64,000 nucleotides of DNA. It comes from Parasphingorhabdus cellanae (GTDB lineage Bacteria > Pseudomonadota > Alphaproteobacteria > Sphingomonadales > Sphingomonadaceae). Position numbers and translations under genes: made by a program. Shown in pieces: positions 38,273 through 47,353 of the stretch (positions are counted from its first letter, which is position 1; each line of letters starts with the position of its first letter). The stretch lies in NCBI RefSeq assembly GCF_017498565.1, contig NZ_CP071794.1:1974001-2038000 (forward strand), written 5' to 3'. The notes beneath the pieces are model-generated. The model saw only the letters and a program-made list of their open reading frames with translations. It was not told the origin of the DNA and did no database searches.

Positions 38273-40198
38273 ATGACACGCAATCTTTTGAGCTTAACCG
38301 CGATTGGCGCGCTGATGGTTGGCTGTTCCACCAATAGTGATGCCAGTGATAGTGATTCTATCGCGCAAGGCGATGTGGCTTTGGCACCGGGCGAAACGGC
38401 CGAGCAACCCAATCCCGACCGCAATGTCTATTTCGGCGACTTGCATATCCATACGCGCAACAGCTTTGACGCCTATATTTTCAATGTCCGCACGACACCG
38501 GAAGACGCGTATAAATTCGGCATGGGCGAAGGCATTACGCATCCGTCCGGCTATGACCTGAAACTTGAAGGCCCGGCGCTGGATTTCATGGCGGTGACCG
38601 ATCACGCGGCCTATCTGGGCCACCTGCCCGCGATGGATAACGAAGGCACTGAAATTTCCAAGCTTGAGATGGCGAAGGATATGTTCAGCGCCGACCCGGA
38701 CAAGATCATCGCCGCGTTTCAATTGATCGGCGGCGCCGTGCGCGATGGCCGCAAGATGGACGGTGTCTATGATCCGAAAATTGTCGGCGACGTTTGGAAA
38801 GCCACTGTCGACGCAGCAGACAAATATTATCAGCCGGGCAAGTTCACGACCTTTTCCGCCTATGAATATACGGCCACCAGAGTGACACAGGGTGAAGGCG
38901 GTGGTTTTGCAGGCGGCAATCTCCACCGCAATGTCGTGTTCCGCGGATCGGCCCCCGACATGCCTTTCGGAACGCTGGATTCGACCAATCCCGAAGATTT
39001 GTGGAACTGGATGGACGAGCAGCGCGCCGCCGGGAATGACGGGCTTTCGATCCCGCATAACAGCAATGTGTCTGACGGCGAGATGTTCAAGCTGGAAACC
39101 TATAATGGCCAGCCGCTGACCAAAGCCTATGCTGATCAGCGCATGCGCAACGAGCCGATTGTCGAGATCACCCAGGTTAAAGGCACATCGGAAACCCATC
39201 CGTCGCTTTCCCCCAATGATGAATGGGCCGATTTCGGTATCTACGAATATCTGCTGTCCTCACAGATCAAGTCCAAGACAAGCAGCGGCGATTACGTCCG
39301 GCAGGCTTATGCCAATGGCCTGATGCTGGAGGACAAAATTGGCGGCAATCCTTTCCAATTCGGCCTGATCGGGTCCACTGATACCCATGTTGCTGGCGGT
39401 TCGTTTGACGAGAAAAATTTCTGGTCAAAAGTTGGCGTCGTTGACGGCACGCCGGAAGCACGCGGCTCGGTTCCCCCGGGGGGCAAGAAAAGCTGGGAGG
39501 GCGTGACGGTTGATCCCCGCGCCGCGAACTGGTTCTCCCGCTGGGGCGCGTCTGGCTATGCGGCGGTCTGGGCGGAAGAAAATACCCGCGAGGCTATATT
39601 TGACGCCATGCGCCGCAAGGAAACTTATGCCACCACCGGCACACGCATCAAATTGCGCTTCTTCGGCGGTTTTGGTTTTGATGCCGCGATGCTGGATGAT
39701 CCCGACATGGTGTCCAAAGCCTATAAAAATGGCGTGACCATGGGCGGAGACCTGGTTGGTCAGGGACAGGCCCCCGGCTTTATCGTCTGGGCCATGCGTG
39801 ATGCGATGAGCGCGCCGTTGCAAAGATTACAGATTGTCAAAGTCTGGACGGACGGCGGTAAGACCAATGAGAAAGTGTTCGATGTGGCCTGTTCCGACGG
39901 CGGCACGGTTGATCCGGCCACGGCCCGCTGTCCCGATAACGGCGCAACGGTCAATCTGATGGATTGCTCCATCTCCACCGACAAAGGCGCACCGGAATTG
40001 AAGACCTTCTGGCGTGACCCGGACCATAAGGCGGGGCAACGCGCTTCCTATTATGTCCGCGTGCTCGAAAATCCGGTTTGCCGCTGGTCGACATGGGATG
40101 CCATACGCGCAGGCGTACCGCCTAACCCGGCGTTGCAGAAAACCATTCAGGAACGCGCCTGGTCATCACCCATCTGGTATGTGCCGACCAAGGCCTGA
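38273..40198 (+). CDS. DUF3604 family lipoprotein with PHP-type metal site
   Basis: 641 residues. The lipobox MVGC (Cys18) makes it a periplasm-facing lipoprotein. PHP-like metal ligands are visible in order: GDLHIHTRNSFD (H58, H60, D66), VTDHA (D110, H111), IPHNSN, the glutamate and histidine around VEITQVKGTSETHPS, and GSTDTHVAGG. PHP domains are usually metal-dependent phosphoesterases, but DUF3604 has no agreed substrate. A strong GGAGGGG site precedes the ATG. It heads an operon-like series with a PpiC-like protein and a HupE/UreJ protein and is divergent from a TonB receptor. Confidence 0.93.
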   Translation: MTRNLLSLTAIGALMVGCSTNSDASDSDSIAQGDVALAPGETAEQPNPDRNVYFGDLHIHTRNSFDAYIFNVRTTPEDAYKFGMGEGITHPSGYDLKLEGPALDFMAVTDHAAYLGHLPAMDNEGTEISKLEMAKDMFSADPDKIIAAFQLIGGAVRDGRKMDGVYDPKIVGDVWKATVDAADKYYQPGKFTTFSAYEYTATRVTQGEGGGFAGGNLHRNVVFRGSAPDMPFGTLDSTNPEDLWNWMDEQRAAGNDGLSIPHNSNVSDGEMFKLETYNGQPLTKAYADQRMRNEPIVEITQVKGTSETHPSLSPNDEWADFGIYEYLLSSQIKSKTSSGDYVRQAYANGLMLEDKIGGNPFQFGLIGSTDTHVAGGSFDEKNFWSKVGVVDGTPEARGSVPPGGKKSWEGVTVDPRAANWFSRWGASGYAAVWAEENTREAIFDAMRRKETYATTGTRIKLRFFGGFGFDAAMLDDPDMVSKAYKNGVTMGGDLVGQGQAPGFIVWAMRDAMSAPLQRLQIVKVWTDGGKTNEKVFDVACSDGGTVDPATARCPDNGATVNLMDCSISTDKGAPELKTFWRDPDHKAGQRASYYVRVLENPVCRWSTWDAIRAGVPPNPALQKTIQERAWSSPIWYVPTKA

Positions 40199-40220
40199 TC
40201 GCAGCCCTAAATATCCATTG

Positions 40221-40282
40221 GCGCTCAGGCTGAGCCTGTCGAAGCCGGTCTCAAGGCCCTTCGACAAGCTCAGGGAGAGCGC
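40221..40282. repeat. Palindromic repeat (REP class A), intergenic
   Basis: Outer arms GCGCTC and GAGCGC, inner arms TGAGCCTGTCGAAG and CTTCGACAAGCTCA. It lies between the DUF3604 and PpiC-like genes and may form a stable mRNA hairpin inside the operon. Confidence 0.92.
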
Positions 40283-40304
40283 AGTTTGAGATCATAGCAA
40301 AGCC

Positions 40305-41144
40305 ATGAGCATATTGAAAAAAGCCCTCCGAGATCCGATCACGCATTTTGTTCTGATCGGGCTAGCGCTGGTCGCGATAAATCATGTCTGGAGCAGCTAT
40401 CAGGGCGAGCAGGGCCGGACGATCACGGTTAGCGCTGCCGAGATAGACCGGCTGAGCGTGCTATGGGCCAATACGGCTGGCCGCTTGCCGACCGGTGAGG
40501 ACAAGCAGCAGATTATCGACCAATATGTGCAACAGGAAGTGCTGGTGCGCGAAGCCGAGCGGCTTGGTCTCGGCGATGACGACACCATTATCAAGCGCCG
40601 ACTGGCCCAGAAGATGGATTTTCTGGTCAGCGGCGAAAGCACGGCCGACACTCCTTCTGATGCCGAGTTAGAGTCATGGTTTGACCAGAACCGCGATCAA
40701 TTTGCCGCACCAGAACGGCGCACATTTGTGCATATATATCTCAGCCCGGAGAAACATGGCGATGCGATTAATGGCGTAGCGGTCAGCACCCTGAAGCGCG
40801 CGCAATCGGGAACGGCATGGAGAAGCCTCGGCGATCCTTTCATCCAGAAACGCAGCTATGCCGCGATACCGCAAAGCGAAGTCACCCGATTGTTCGGACC
40901 GGATTTCGCCAGCGCAATCTTTAAGCTGAAAACCGGACAATGGAGCCAGCCCATTGGTTCGGCTTTCGGGCTGCATCTGGTGCGGATCGAAACCATCGAT
41001 GGCGCTGCCGAAGCCAGTTTTGAACCGATCAAGGCAGAGGTCGCCGCCGCGTGGAAAGAAGACCAGAGCAGCAAGGCCAAGCAGGCGGCGCTGCAAGATC
41101 TGATGCGCGGTTATGATGTGGTGATTGAGGACTCCGAACGGTGA
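40305..41144 (+). CDS. Membrane-anchored PpiC-type peptidyl-prolyl isomerase/chaperone
   Basis: 279 residues. One membrane helix (about 14-30) anchors a periplasmic body with a SurA-N-like helical region (about 40-120) and a parvulin-like domain (about 125-250: ERRTFVHIYLS, FGPDFASAIFKLKTGQWSQPIGSAFGLHLVRIE). The last block is a good parvulin signature. Role: folding of exported partners. Position between DUF3604 and HupE-like genes suggests it serves one of them. Its stop overlaps the next gene's GTG by 4 bp. Confidence 0.87.
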   Translation: MSILKKALRDPITHFVLIGLALVAINHVWSSYQGEQGRTITVSAAEIDRLSVLWANTAGRLPTGEDKQQIIDQYVQQEVLVREAERLGLGDDDTIIKRRLAQKMDFLVSGESTADTPSDAELESWFDQNRDQFAAPERRTFVHIYLSPEKHGDAINGVAVSTLKRAQSGTAWRSLGDPFIQKRSYAAIPQSEVTRLFGPDFASAIFKLKTGQWSQPIGSAFGLHLVRIETIDGAAEASFEPIKAEVAAAWKEDQSSKAKQAALQDLMRGYDVVIEDSER

Positions 41145-42220
41145 TCCAGACCGGCCCTGCTTCAAAAACAAGCACCGCGCTCATCCTGAGCCTGTCGAAG
41201 GATCTGGTGAGCGCTGTCTGCAAATCTATAGACCGGCTTCGACAAGCTCAGCCTGAGCGCTTTTTCTTTTGCATCGTCTTCCTTTGCACCTTTCTCCTCG
41301 CCTCCCCTGCCAGCGCTCATGAAATTCGGCCAGCCGCTCTCGAACTGACCGCACAATCGGATGGCATTGTCACGGTGGTCTGGAAACAGCCGATCCTGTC
41401 TGGCCGCAAGCTCAAGATGCGCCCCGTTCTACCCGAGCAATGCCCACAACCAGAAACCACCCGGCAAGTCATTTCCGGCGACGCGATTGTCGAGAGCTGG
41501 CAGGTTTCATGTCAGCTCAACTCGGGCCGCGTTGCGATCGAAGGCCTAGACCGCACCCTCACCGATGTGTTTGTCCGCCTGCGCACCGCCGACGGCGCTG
41601 AAACCACTCATATCCTGCGCCCGGCCAGCGCGTCTTTTGCCTTGGGCGACCCCGGCGGATCCCCGGCCAGCGCTTATCTGCAAATCGGCGCGGAGCATAT
41701 GCTTTTCGGCTGGGATCACCTTCTGTTCGTGCTTGGCTTGGTGCTGTTGACGCCGACACGCCAATTGCTCTGGGTAATCTCGGCCTTCACACTGGGCCAT
41801 AGTGTCACGCTGGCGATCACCGCGCTCGGCCTGTTCACCTTGCCGAGCGAGCCGGTGGAATTGCTGATCGCGCTCTCGATATTTTTCCTCGCTGTTGAAG
41901 TGGTGCGGAAATGGAATGGCAAGACCAGCCTGACCATCCGAAGGCCCTGGCTGATCGCGCTCGGCTTTGGGTTGCTTCACGGTCTCGGCTTTGCTGGCGC
42001 GCTGGCTGATATCGGTCTGCCTAAAGGACAAGAAATATGGGCGCTGCTCTTGTTCAATCTCGGTGTCGAGATCGGTCAGATCCTTTTCGTAGCGCTCATA
42101 TTGGCGATGCTCTGGCTGATCGGCAGATCCCCAGTTGATCAGCGTAAGTGGGCAGAGATACCAGCTGCCTATCTGGTCGGCGGGCTTGGCGCCTTCTATA
42201 CGCTTAGCCGAATCTTGTGA
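41141..42220 (+). CDS. HupE/UreJ family membrane protein with N-terminal extracytoplasmic domain
   Basis: Up to 359 residues. A signal peptide (FFFCIVFLCTFLLASPASA) ends at about residue 59; residues 60-175 form a beta-rich domain; then six or so helices with HupE-type histidine motifs: HMLFGWDHLLFVL (H186, D192, H193), FTLGHSVTL (H220), GLLHGLGFAGAL and NLGVEIGQ. HupE/UreJ proteins carry nickel or cobalt in known cases; the metal here is unknown. The 5' end is odd: a palindromic repeat (41177-41260) lies between the coupled GTG at 41141 and the signal peptide. An alternative GTG at 41207, with AAGGA just before it, lies inside the repeat. Confidence 0.88.
   Translation: MIQTGPASKTSTALILSLSKDLVSAVCKSIDRLRQAQPERFFFCIVFLCTFLLASPASAHEIRPAALELTAQSDGIVTVVWKQPILSGRKLKMRPVLPEQCPQPETTRQVISGDAIVESWQVSCQLNSGRVAIEGLDRTLTDVFVRLRTADGAETTHILRPASASFALGDPGGSPASAYLQIGAEHMLFGWDHLLFVLGLVLLTPTRQLLWVISAFTLGHSVTLAITALGLFTLPSEPVELLIALSIFFLAVEVVRKWNGKTSLTIRRPWLIALGFGLLHGLGFAGALADIGLPKGQEIWALLLFNLGVEIGQILFVALILAMLWLIGRSPVDQRKWAEIPAAYLVGGLGAFYTLSRIL
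41177..41260. repeat. Palindromic repeat (REP class A) inside coding sequence
   Basis: Arms GCGCTCATCCTGAGCCTG.. and ..CAAGCTCAGCCTGAGCGC, 84 bp in all. It is open in the reading frame of the HupE-like gene, where it would encode SLSKD and RLRQAQPER between start and signal peptide. Confidence 0.9.
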
Positions 42221-42515
42221 TCGCCAGGCCGCCATATTGGTGAAACAGGCTTTCCTACACGGCCGATTTTTCATAGGCTTTACGGGTCATGATTCCATCA
42301 TCTCAACCTGACCATTTGCACCCGTTCGCAATCGCCGCCAGACGGATCGCGCAGCTGCTAATTTTCCACTCGGTTCGTCGCAATTTGACCCCCATTTTGC
42401 GTAGAAATTGTATAAATAGTTCAGCTTTTTCTGCCCCAATATGAATGAATATCTGGCTTGGCGGACCCTGCCTTCACCGCTACAGAGGCCTCAACAGCAA
42501 AATTAAGGACATTCT
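42221..42515. other. Gene-free stretch before gpmA
   Basis: 295 bp with no convincing gene or RNA. TTGACC (42384) and TATAAA (42411) resemble promoter boxes but their 21-bp spacing is too long for a standard sigma-70 promoter. AAGGA lies 8 bp before the gpmA start. Confidence 0.5.
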
Positions 42516-43202
42516 ATGCCTCAGCTCATCCTTCTTCGTCACGGCCAGTCACAATGGAATCTCGAAAACCGCTTCACCGGCTGGTGGGATGTGGATGTCA
42601 CCGAAAAAGGCATTGAAGAAGCACGCGAGGCTGGGCGCCTGATGAAAGCGAAAGGCATTGAGTCGGACCTGTGCTTCACCAGCCTGCAAAGCCGGGCCAT
42701 CAAGACGCTCAATCTGGCACTGGAAGAAATGGACCGGCTCTGGCTACCGGTGGAGAAAAACTACCGTCTGAACGAGCGTCATTATGGCGGGCTCACCGGT
42801 CTCAACAAACAGGAAACCCGCGACAAGCATGGCGACGAGCAGGTGCATATCTGGCGCCGCAGCTTTGATACCCCGCCGCCGCCCATGGCCGCCGATAGCG
42901 AGTATCAGATGACATCCGATCCCCGCTATGCCGGAATCGAAGTCCCCGCGACCGAGAGTTTGAAAGACACGATTGCCCGCGTATTGCCTTATTGGAAAAC
43001 CCGCATCGCGCCCGAATTGCAATCTGGCAAGCGCGTTCTGATCTCTGCCCATGGCAACAGCCTGCGTGCGCTGGTCAAGCATTTGTCCGGTATTTCGGAT
43101 GATGAGATAACCGGTCTGGAAATCCCGACGGGCCAGCCGATTATCTATGATCTGGATGATGATCTGAATGAAAAAGAACGCTATTATTTGTCGGAGCGTT
43201 AA
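42516..43202 (+). CDS. gpmA: 2,3-bisphosphoglycerate-dependent phosphoglycerate mutase
   Basis: 228 residues. [10 protein letters not shown] carries the phosphohistidine His; [27 protein letters not shown] (catalytic Glu) and [13 protein letters not shown] (second His) are all intact. Length is close to the dimeric bacterial form. It interconverts 3- and 2-phosphoglycerate in glycolysis and gluconeogenesis. Single gene, convergent with the GGDEF gene with 12 bp between stops. Confidence 0.97.
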   Translation: MPQLILLRHGQSQWNLENRFTGWWDVDVTEKGIEEAREAGRLMKAKGIESDLCFTSLQSRAIKTLNLALEEMDRLWLPVEKNYRLNERHYGGLTGLNKQETRDKHGDEQVHIWRRSFDTPPPPMAADSEYQMTSDPRYAGIEVPATESLKDTIARVLPYWKTRIAPELQSGKRVLISAHGNSLRALVKHLSGISDDEITGLEIPTGQPIIYDLDDDLNEKERYYLSER

Positions 43203-43214
43203 AAAGCCGCACGC

Positions 43215-43796
43215 TCAGACATTATCATTTTTCGATTGATACATGGCTTCATCGGCCCGTGACATCAGCGCGGATACGGTGTCTGCAGGTCCGACAAAGC
43301 TATAACCAATAGCCGCCCCAAATTTTAAAACCCGATCGTCGTGAACCAGATTGGCTGTCTTGATTCGATCGATCAAAGACAGGATCTTGTGCTCCACTTG
43401 ATCAGCATCCAGATTGTCGAGCAGCAACGCAAATTCATCGCCGCCGATCCGCGCGACCATGTCACAGGCCCGGATATTGTCTTTCAATATTTTGGCAAGA
43501 TGGATCAGCAATGCATCCCCGGCCGCATGGCCATGGGTGTCGTTGATCGACTTCAAGTCATCGACATCAAGAAACAACAGCGCCGTATTATCGCCATAGC
43601 GCTGGCACCGCCGGATACGTTTTTCCAGACTTTCTATAAAATAGCGGCGATTGGGAAGCTCGGTCAGGGGATCATGATTGGCGCGCTGTTCCATTTCAGA
43701 CAATGCTTCTTTCAATCGGGCATTTTCCAGTTGAAAAACAATACAATGCGGGCATTTTTCTTCAATTTCCCCTTCACCAACAAGTTCAGCAACCAA
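43215..43796 (-). CDS. GGDEF-domain protein (diguanylate cyclase)
   Basis: 193 residues. The active loop is intact (ARIGGDEFALLL) and the inhibitory I-site RxxD is present as RACD five residues before it, so a working, product-inhibited c-di-GMP synthase is likely. The short N-terminus has a CPHC pair (CxxC) and a coiled-coil stretch (about 20-38) that could dimerise the domain; no other sensory domain is present. The start is a TTG at 43796; an in-frame stop lies 8 codons upstream, so a longer protein is excluded unless the TTG is wrong. The upstream 130 bp is AT-rich. Confidence 0.88.
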   Translation of the reverse strand: MVAELVGEGEIEEKCPHCIVFQLENARLKEALSEMEQRANHDPLTELPNRRYFIESLEKRIRRCQRYGDNTALLFLDVDDLKSINDTHGHAAGDALLIHLAKILKDNIRACDMVARIGGDEFALLLDNLDADQVEHKILSLIDRIKTANLVHDDRVLKFGAAIGYSFVGPADTVSALMSRADEAMYQSKNDNV

Positions 43797-44021
43797 GTTC
43801 TTATCCCGGATGTTATATTATTTATCACTATTACTGTTTTTTTACTGTCTCTTAATTTACGGAATGCTGTTTAGTCAATAGGATTGATCCAACGGGACCA
43901 ACAAAACTGCCTTATCGCAAATGTACCGTGATAAAAGATGGCAGAACGTCATTGGCGCATTGCGTGACCACCATTTCATGGCTAAACGGTTTTGCTTCCG
44001 CGACACTATTCAGGTGCAAGC

Positions 44022-44522
44022 ATGACCGAAGCCAATCAGAAAATTGGACCGAAAATTGGAATCATCATGGGCAGTCAGTCCGACTGGGCCACCATGCGTC
44101 TTGCCGCCGATATTCTGGAACAGCTTGATATTGCGCATGAAGTCAAAATTGTTTCGGCGCACCGTACACCCGACCGCTTATATGATTATGCCAAATCCGC
44201 CGCATCGCGAAAATTGAAAGTGATCATAGCCGGTGCCGGCGGTGCCGCACATTTGCCTGGTATGGCCGCCGCGATGACACGGATACCGGTATTGGGCGTG
44301 CCGATCCAGTCGCGTAGCTTAAACGGCGTCGATAGCTTGCTGTCCATCGCGCAGATGCCCGCCGGTATTCCGGTAGGAACATTGGCAATTGGTGATGCTG
44401 GCGCGAAAAATGCCGCCTTACTGGCCGCAGCAATCATCGCCAACGAAGACGATGCGCTGGCGGACCGGTTGGATGCATGGCGCGCCGCGCAAAGCGACGC
44501 CGTTGCCGAGCAACCGGAATAG
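44022..44522 (+). CDS. purE: N5-carboxyaminoimidazole ribonucleotide mutase PurE
   Basis: 166 residues from ATG 44022. [25 protein letters not shown] and [16 protein letters not shown] are class I PurE signatures with the catalytic His in SAHRTP and GAAHLPG. It moves the carboxylate from N5 to C4 of the imidazole in purine synthesis. purK follows 9 bp later. A frame to 43992 upstream is not conserved. Confidence 0.96.
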   Translation: MTEANQKIGPKIGIIMGSQSDWATMRLAADILEQLDIAHEVKIVSAHRTPDRLYDYAKSAASRKLKVIIAGAGGAAHLPGMAAAMTRIPVLGVPIQSRSLNGVDSLLSIAQMPAGIPVGTLAIGDAGAKNAALLAAAIIANEDDALADRLDAWRAAQSDAVAEQPE

Positions 44523-44531
44523 TCGGCTGCG

Positions 44532-45602
44532 ATGACCCCGCTTCCTCCCGGTTCGACCATTGGCATTTTGGGCGGCGGTCAATTGGGCCGGATGCTTGGG
44601 GTTGCAGCTGCGCAGCTTGGCTATCGCTGTCATATCTATGCGCCAGATGAAGCCAGTGTCGCGGCTGATGTCGCGGCGGAATTTACCTGCGCACAGGACG
44701 ACGATATTCCGGCGCTGGAAAAATTTGCCGATGCCTGTGACGTCATCACCTTTGAATTTGAAAATGTTCCCGTCGCGCCGCTTACCGCGATAGCAGACCG
44801 CGCCCCGCTCTATCCGCCGGTAGCTGCACTCGATATTGCGCAAAACCGGATCGCCGAGAAAAATTATGCGCGCACTCATGGCGGCAAGACCGCTCCGTTT
44901 GCTGAAGTCACGGACGCCGCGTCTCTGGACAAGGCGATAGCGGACATAGGCGCCCCCGCCATTCTGAAAACCATCCGGATGGGCTATGATGGCAAGGGGC
45001 AAGCCCGCATAAAACCGGGGGATGATTTGGGCAAACATTGGGATAGCGTGGCCCATCAACCGTGTGTTGCAGAGGGCTTTGTGACCTTCTCCCATGAATT
45101 TTCGGTAATCCTTGTGCGCGGACAAGATGGTGCCATCCGCTATTGGGATACGCCGCATAATATTCATGAAGACGGCATCTTGGCACAGTCTCTGGTTCCT
45201 GCTCCCGCTGAAATTGCCAGGCAAGAAGAAGCCGCACGGGCGCTGGCGGCCAAAATGGCAGATGCAATGGATTATGTCGGTGTGCTGACCTGCGAATTTT
45301 TCGCTACGGATAACGGACCGGTGTTTAACGAGATGGCCCCACGTGTTCATAATAGCGGGCACTGGACCATCGAGGGCGCGATCACCAGCCAGTTTGAAAA
45401 TCACATAAGAGCGATTTGCGGATTACCGCTGGGCGATACCGGATTGGTCGCGGACAGAGTCGAAATGACAAATCTTATTGGTGGTAGTGCTGGTGAATGG
45501 CAGGCGCTGCTAACAGACTCCGCCAACCAGCTTCATCTTTACGGAAAAGGCGAGAGCCGCCCGGGCCGAAAAATGGGCCATGTCACGAAATTGTTTTTCT
45601 GA
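44532..45602 (+). CDS. purK: N5-carboxyaminoimidazole ribonucleotide synthase PurK
   Basis: 356 residues, ATP-grasp enzyme. GILGGGQLGRML at the N-terminus, KTIRMGYDGKGQ as the phosphate-binding loop, and NEMAPRVHNSGHWTIEGA as the metal/nucleotide region are typical. It carboxylates aminoimidazole ribonucleotide with bicarbonate and ATP, feeding PurE. Cotranscribed with purE. Confidence 0.97.
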   Translation: MTPLPPGSTIGILGGGQLGRMLGVAAAQLGYRCHIYAPDEASVAADVAAEFTCAQDDDIPALEKFADACDVITFEFENVPVAPLTAIADRAPLYPPVAALDIAQNRIAEKNYARTHGGKTAPFAEVTDAASLDKAIADIGAPAILKTIRMGYDGKGQARIKPGDDLGKHWDSVAHQPCVAEGFVTFSHEFSVILVRGQDGAIRYWDTPHNIHEDGILAQSLVPAPAEIARQEEAARALAAKMADAMDYVGVLTCEFFATDNGPVFNEMAPRVHNSGHWTIEGAITSQFENHIRAICGLPLGDTGLVADRVEMTNLIGGSAGEWQALLTDSANQLHLYGKGESRPGRKMGHVTKLFF

Positions 45603-45637
45603 TTTGCACATGGTTTGATCTGAGCTAGGCGCATAGC

Positions 45638-46132
45638 ATGAATCATCCTGAAATCATCCTGATCCTCGCGCGCGCCGACAATGGCGTAATCGGCAAAGAC
45701 GGCGCTTTGCCGTGGCATTTGCCAGCCGACTTGCGCCACTTCAAATCCGTGACACAGGGTAAACCGATGATCATGGGGCGTAAAACCTTTGACAGTTTGC
45801 CGGGACTATTGCCGGGTCGTCGTCATATCGTGCTGACCCGCGACAAAGAATGGGAAGCCGAAGGCGCCGAAGCTGCGGGTAATGTCGAAGAGGCTTTGAA
45901 AATCGCCAATGCGCCACATATCGCGATTATCGGCGGCGCGGAGATTTATCGGCTCTTTCTTCCAAAGGCCGATCGCATTGCACTCACCGAAGTGCATATG
46001 GATGTGGATGGCGATACAGTTATGGAAAGCTTTGATCCTGATATTTGGCAGGAAAGTGAAAGAGAGCATCATGATGCCGCGCAAGGACGGCCCGCTTTCT
46101 CTTTTGTTACCCTGAAAAGGAAAGAGGGATGA
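45638..46132 (+). CDS. folA: Dihydrofolate reductase
   Basis: 164 residues. ILARADNGVIGKDGALPWHLPADLRHFK shows the substrate-binding core (LPWHLPADL), MIMGRKTFDSLP binds NADPH, and IIGGAEIYRLF is the second nucleotide motif. An aspartate replaces nothing essential: the catalytic acidic residue is in PADLRHF. Makes tetrahydrofolate. It overlaps the dipeptidase start by 4 bp and lies in a run with purEK, giving a folate/purine grouping. Confidence 0.97.
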   Translation: MNHPEIILILARADNGVIGKDGALPWHLPADLRHFKSVTQGKPMIMGRKTFDSLPGLLPGRRHIVLTRDKEWEAEGAEAAGNVEEALKIANAPHIAIIGGAEIYRLFLPKADRIALTEVHMDVDGDTVMESFDPDIWQESEREHHDAAQGRPAFSFVTLKRKEG

Positions 46133-47343
46133 AGAAATTCCTGGCGGCCACATTCTTATTGGTAATGGTCCTGGCCATCGGTTTCTTCATTTTTGCACCC
46201 AGCATATTCGAAAAGCAGACCAACATGATTGATGGCAAGCCATTGCCGGAAATTACCGCCGAGGCCCAAACGCTGCATGACAGCCTGATGATCGTTGACC
46301 TCCATAGTGATACGTTGCTGTGGAAACGCAAAATTACGGATAGTGTCGATTATGGGCATGTCGACCTGCAGCGCATGCAGCAAGGCAATGTCGGATTACA
46401 AATTTTCTCCAGCGTCACCAAAACGCCCAAAAACCAGAATTACGACAGCAATAGCGCCGAAACCGATAATATCACAATGCTCGCTATCGCTCAGCTACAG
46501 CCCATCCGGACATGGAATTCTCTATTGGAACGTCAATTATGGCATGCGACCAAATTGGACCGGGCCGTCGCTGCTTCCGATGGCGCGATGGTTGCAATCA
46601 GCACACCGTCCCATGTGGATGGATTGGCCATGGCGCGTACCAGACCTGAAAAACCGATTGGCGTGATGTTCTCCGCCGAAGGCTTGCAAACGCTGGAAGG
46701 CAAGCGTGAAAATCTCGACACGCTTTATGATTCCGGCATGCGCATGGCTGGCCTTGTGCATTTTTTCGATAACGAACTGGCCGGGTCGATGCATGGAGAA
46801 GAAAAAGGCGGTCTCACCGATTTTGGGAGGCAGATTGTCCGCGACATGGAAGACAAGGGCATGATCGTCGATATCGCGCACAGCAGTCACGAGACTGTGG
46901 CCGATATCCTGAAAATAGCGCGTCGCCCGGTCGTGTCCAGCCATGGCGGAGTGCAAGCCGTTTGTGGTGTGAATCGCAATCTGACGGACGAAGAGATTAA
47001 GGGCGTTGCGGCGACCGGCGGCTTGATTGGTCTTGGCTATTGGGACGGCGCCATGTGCGACACCGACCCGAAAAGTGTCGCAAAGGCGGCCAAACATATC
47101 CGCGATCTGGTCGGCATCCAGCATATCGCGCTGGGCGGGGATTTTGACGGGGCAGTAACCACCCGTTTCGACACCAGCGGCATCGTCCATATCACACAAG
47201 CGTTGATGGAAGCGGGCTTTACCGAAACAGAGATTCGTGCGGTGATGGGCGAAAATGCCCTGCGGGTTTTGCAGCAAGGTCTGATCCCACTAAAAGATTT
47301 ACCGAAACAAGCGGTTGAACAAACCAGCGAAACTGGCCAATAG
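46129..47343 (+). CDS. Membrane dipeptidase, peptidase family M19
   Basis: 404 residues. An N-terminal signal anchor (about 5-25) puts the TIM-barrel domain in the periplasm. Metal ligands match the renal-dipeptidase family: VDLHSDTLLW (His, Asp), EGLQTLEG (Glu), DIAHSS (His), VVSSHGGVQAV (His) and GGDFDG (Asp). Cleaves dipeptides, often with a D-residue at the second place. Translationally coupled to folA (ATGA). Confidence 0.94.
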   Translation: MKKFLAATFLLVMVLAIGFFIFAPSIFEKQTNMIDGKPLPEITAEAQTLHDSLMIVDLHSDTLLWKRKITDSVDYGHVDLQRMQQGNVGLQIFSSVTKTPKNQNYDSNSAETDNITMLAIAQLQPIRTWNSLLERQLWHATKLDRAVAASDGAMVAISTPSHVDGLAMARTRPEKPIGVMFSAEGLQTLEGKRENLDTLYDSGMRMAGLVHFFDNELAGSMHGEEKGGLTDFGRQIVRDMEDKGMIVDIAHSSHETVADILKIARRPVVSSHGGVQAVCGVNRNLTDEEIKGVAATGGLIGLGYWDGAMCDTDPKSVAKAAKHIRDLVGIQHIALGGDFDGAVTTRFDTSGIVHITQALMEAGFTETEIRAVMGENALRVLQQGLIPLKDLPKQAVEQTSETGQ

Positions 47344-47353
47344 CCGAAATATC

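Noticed and set aside
42384..42416. Sigma-70 promoter TTGACC/TATAAA before gpmA
   Set aside because: A 21-bp spacer is outside the usual 16-19 bp range.
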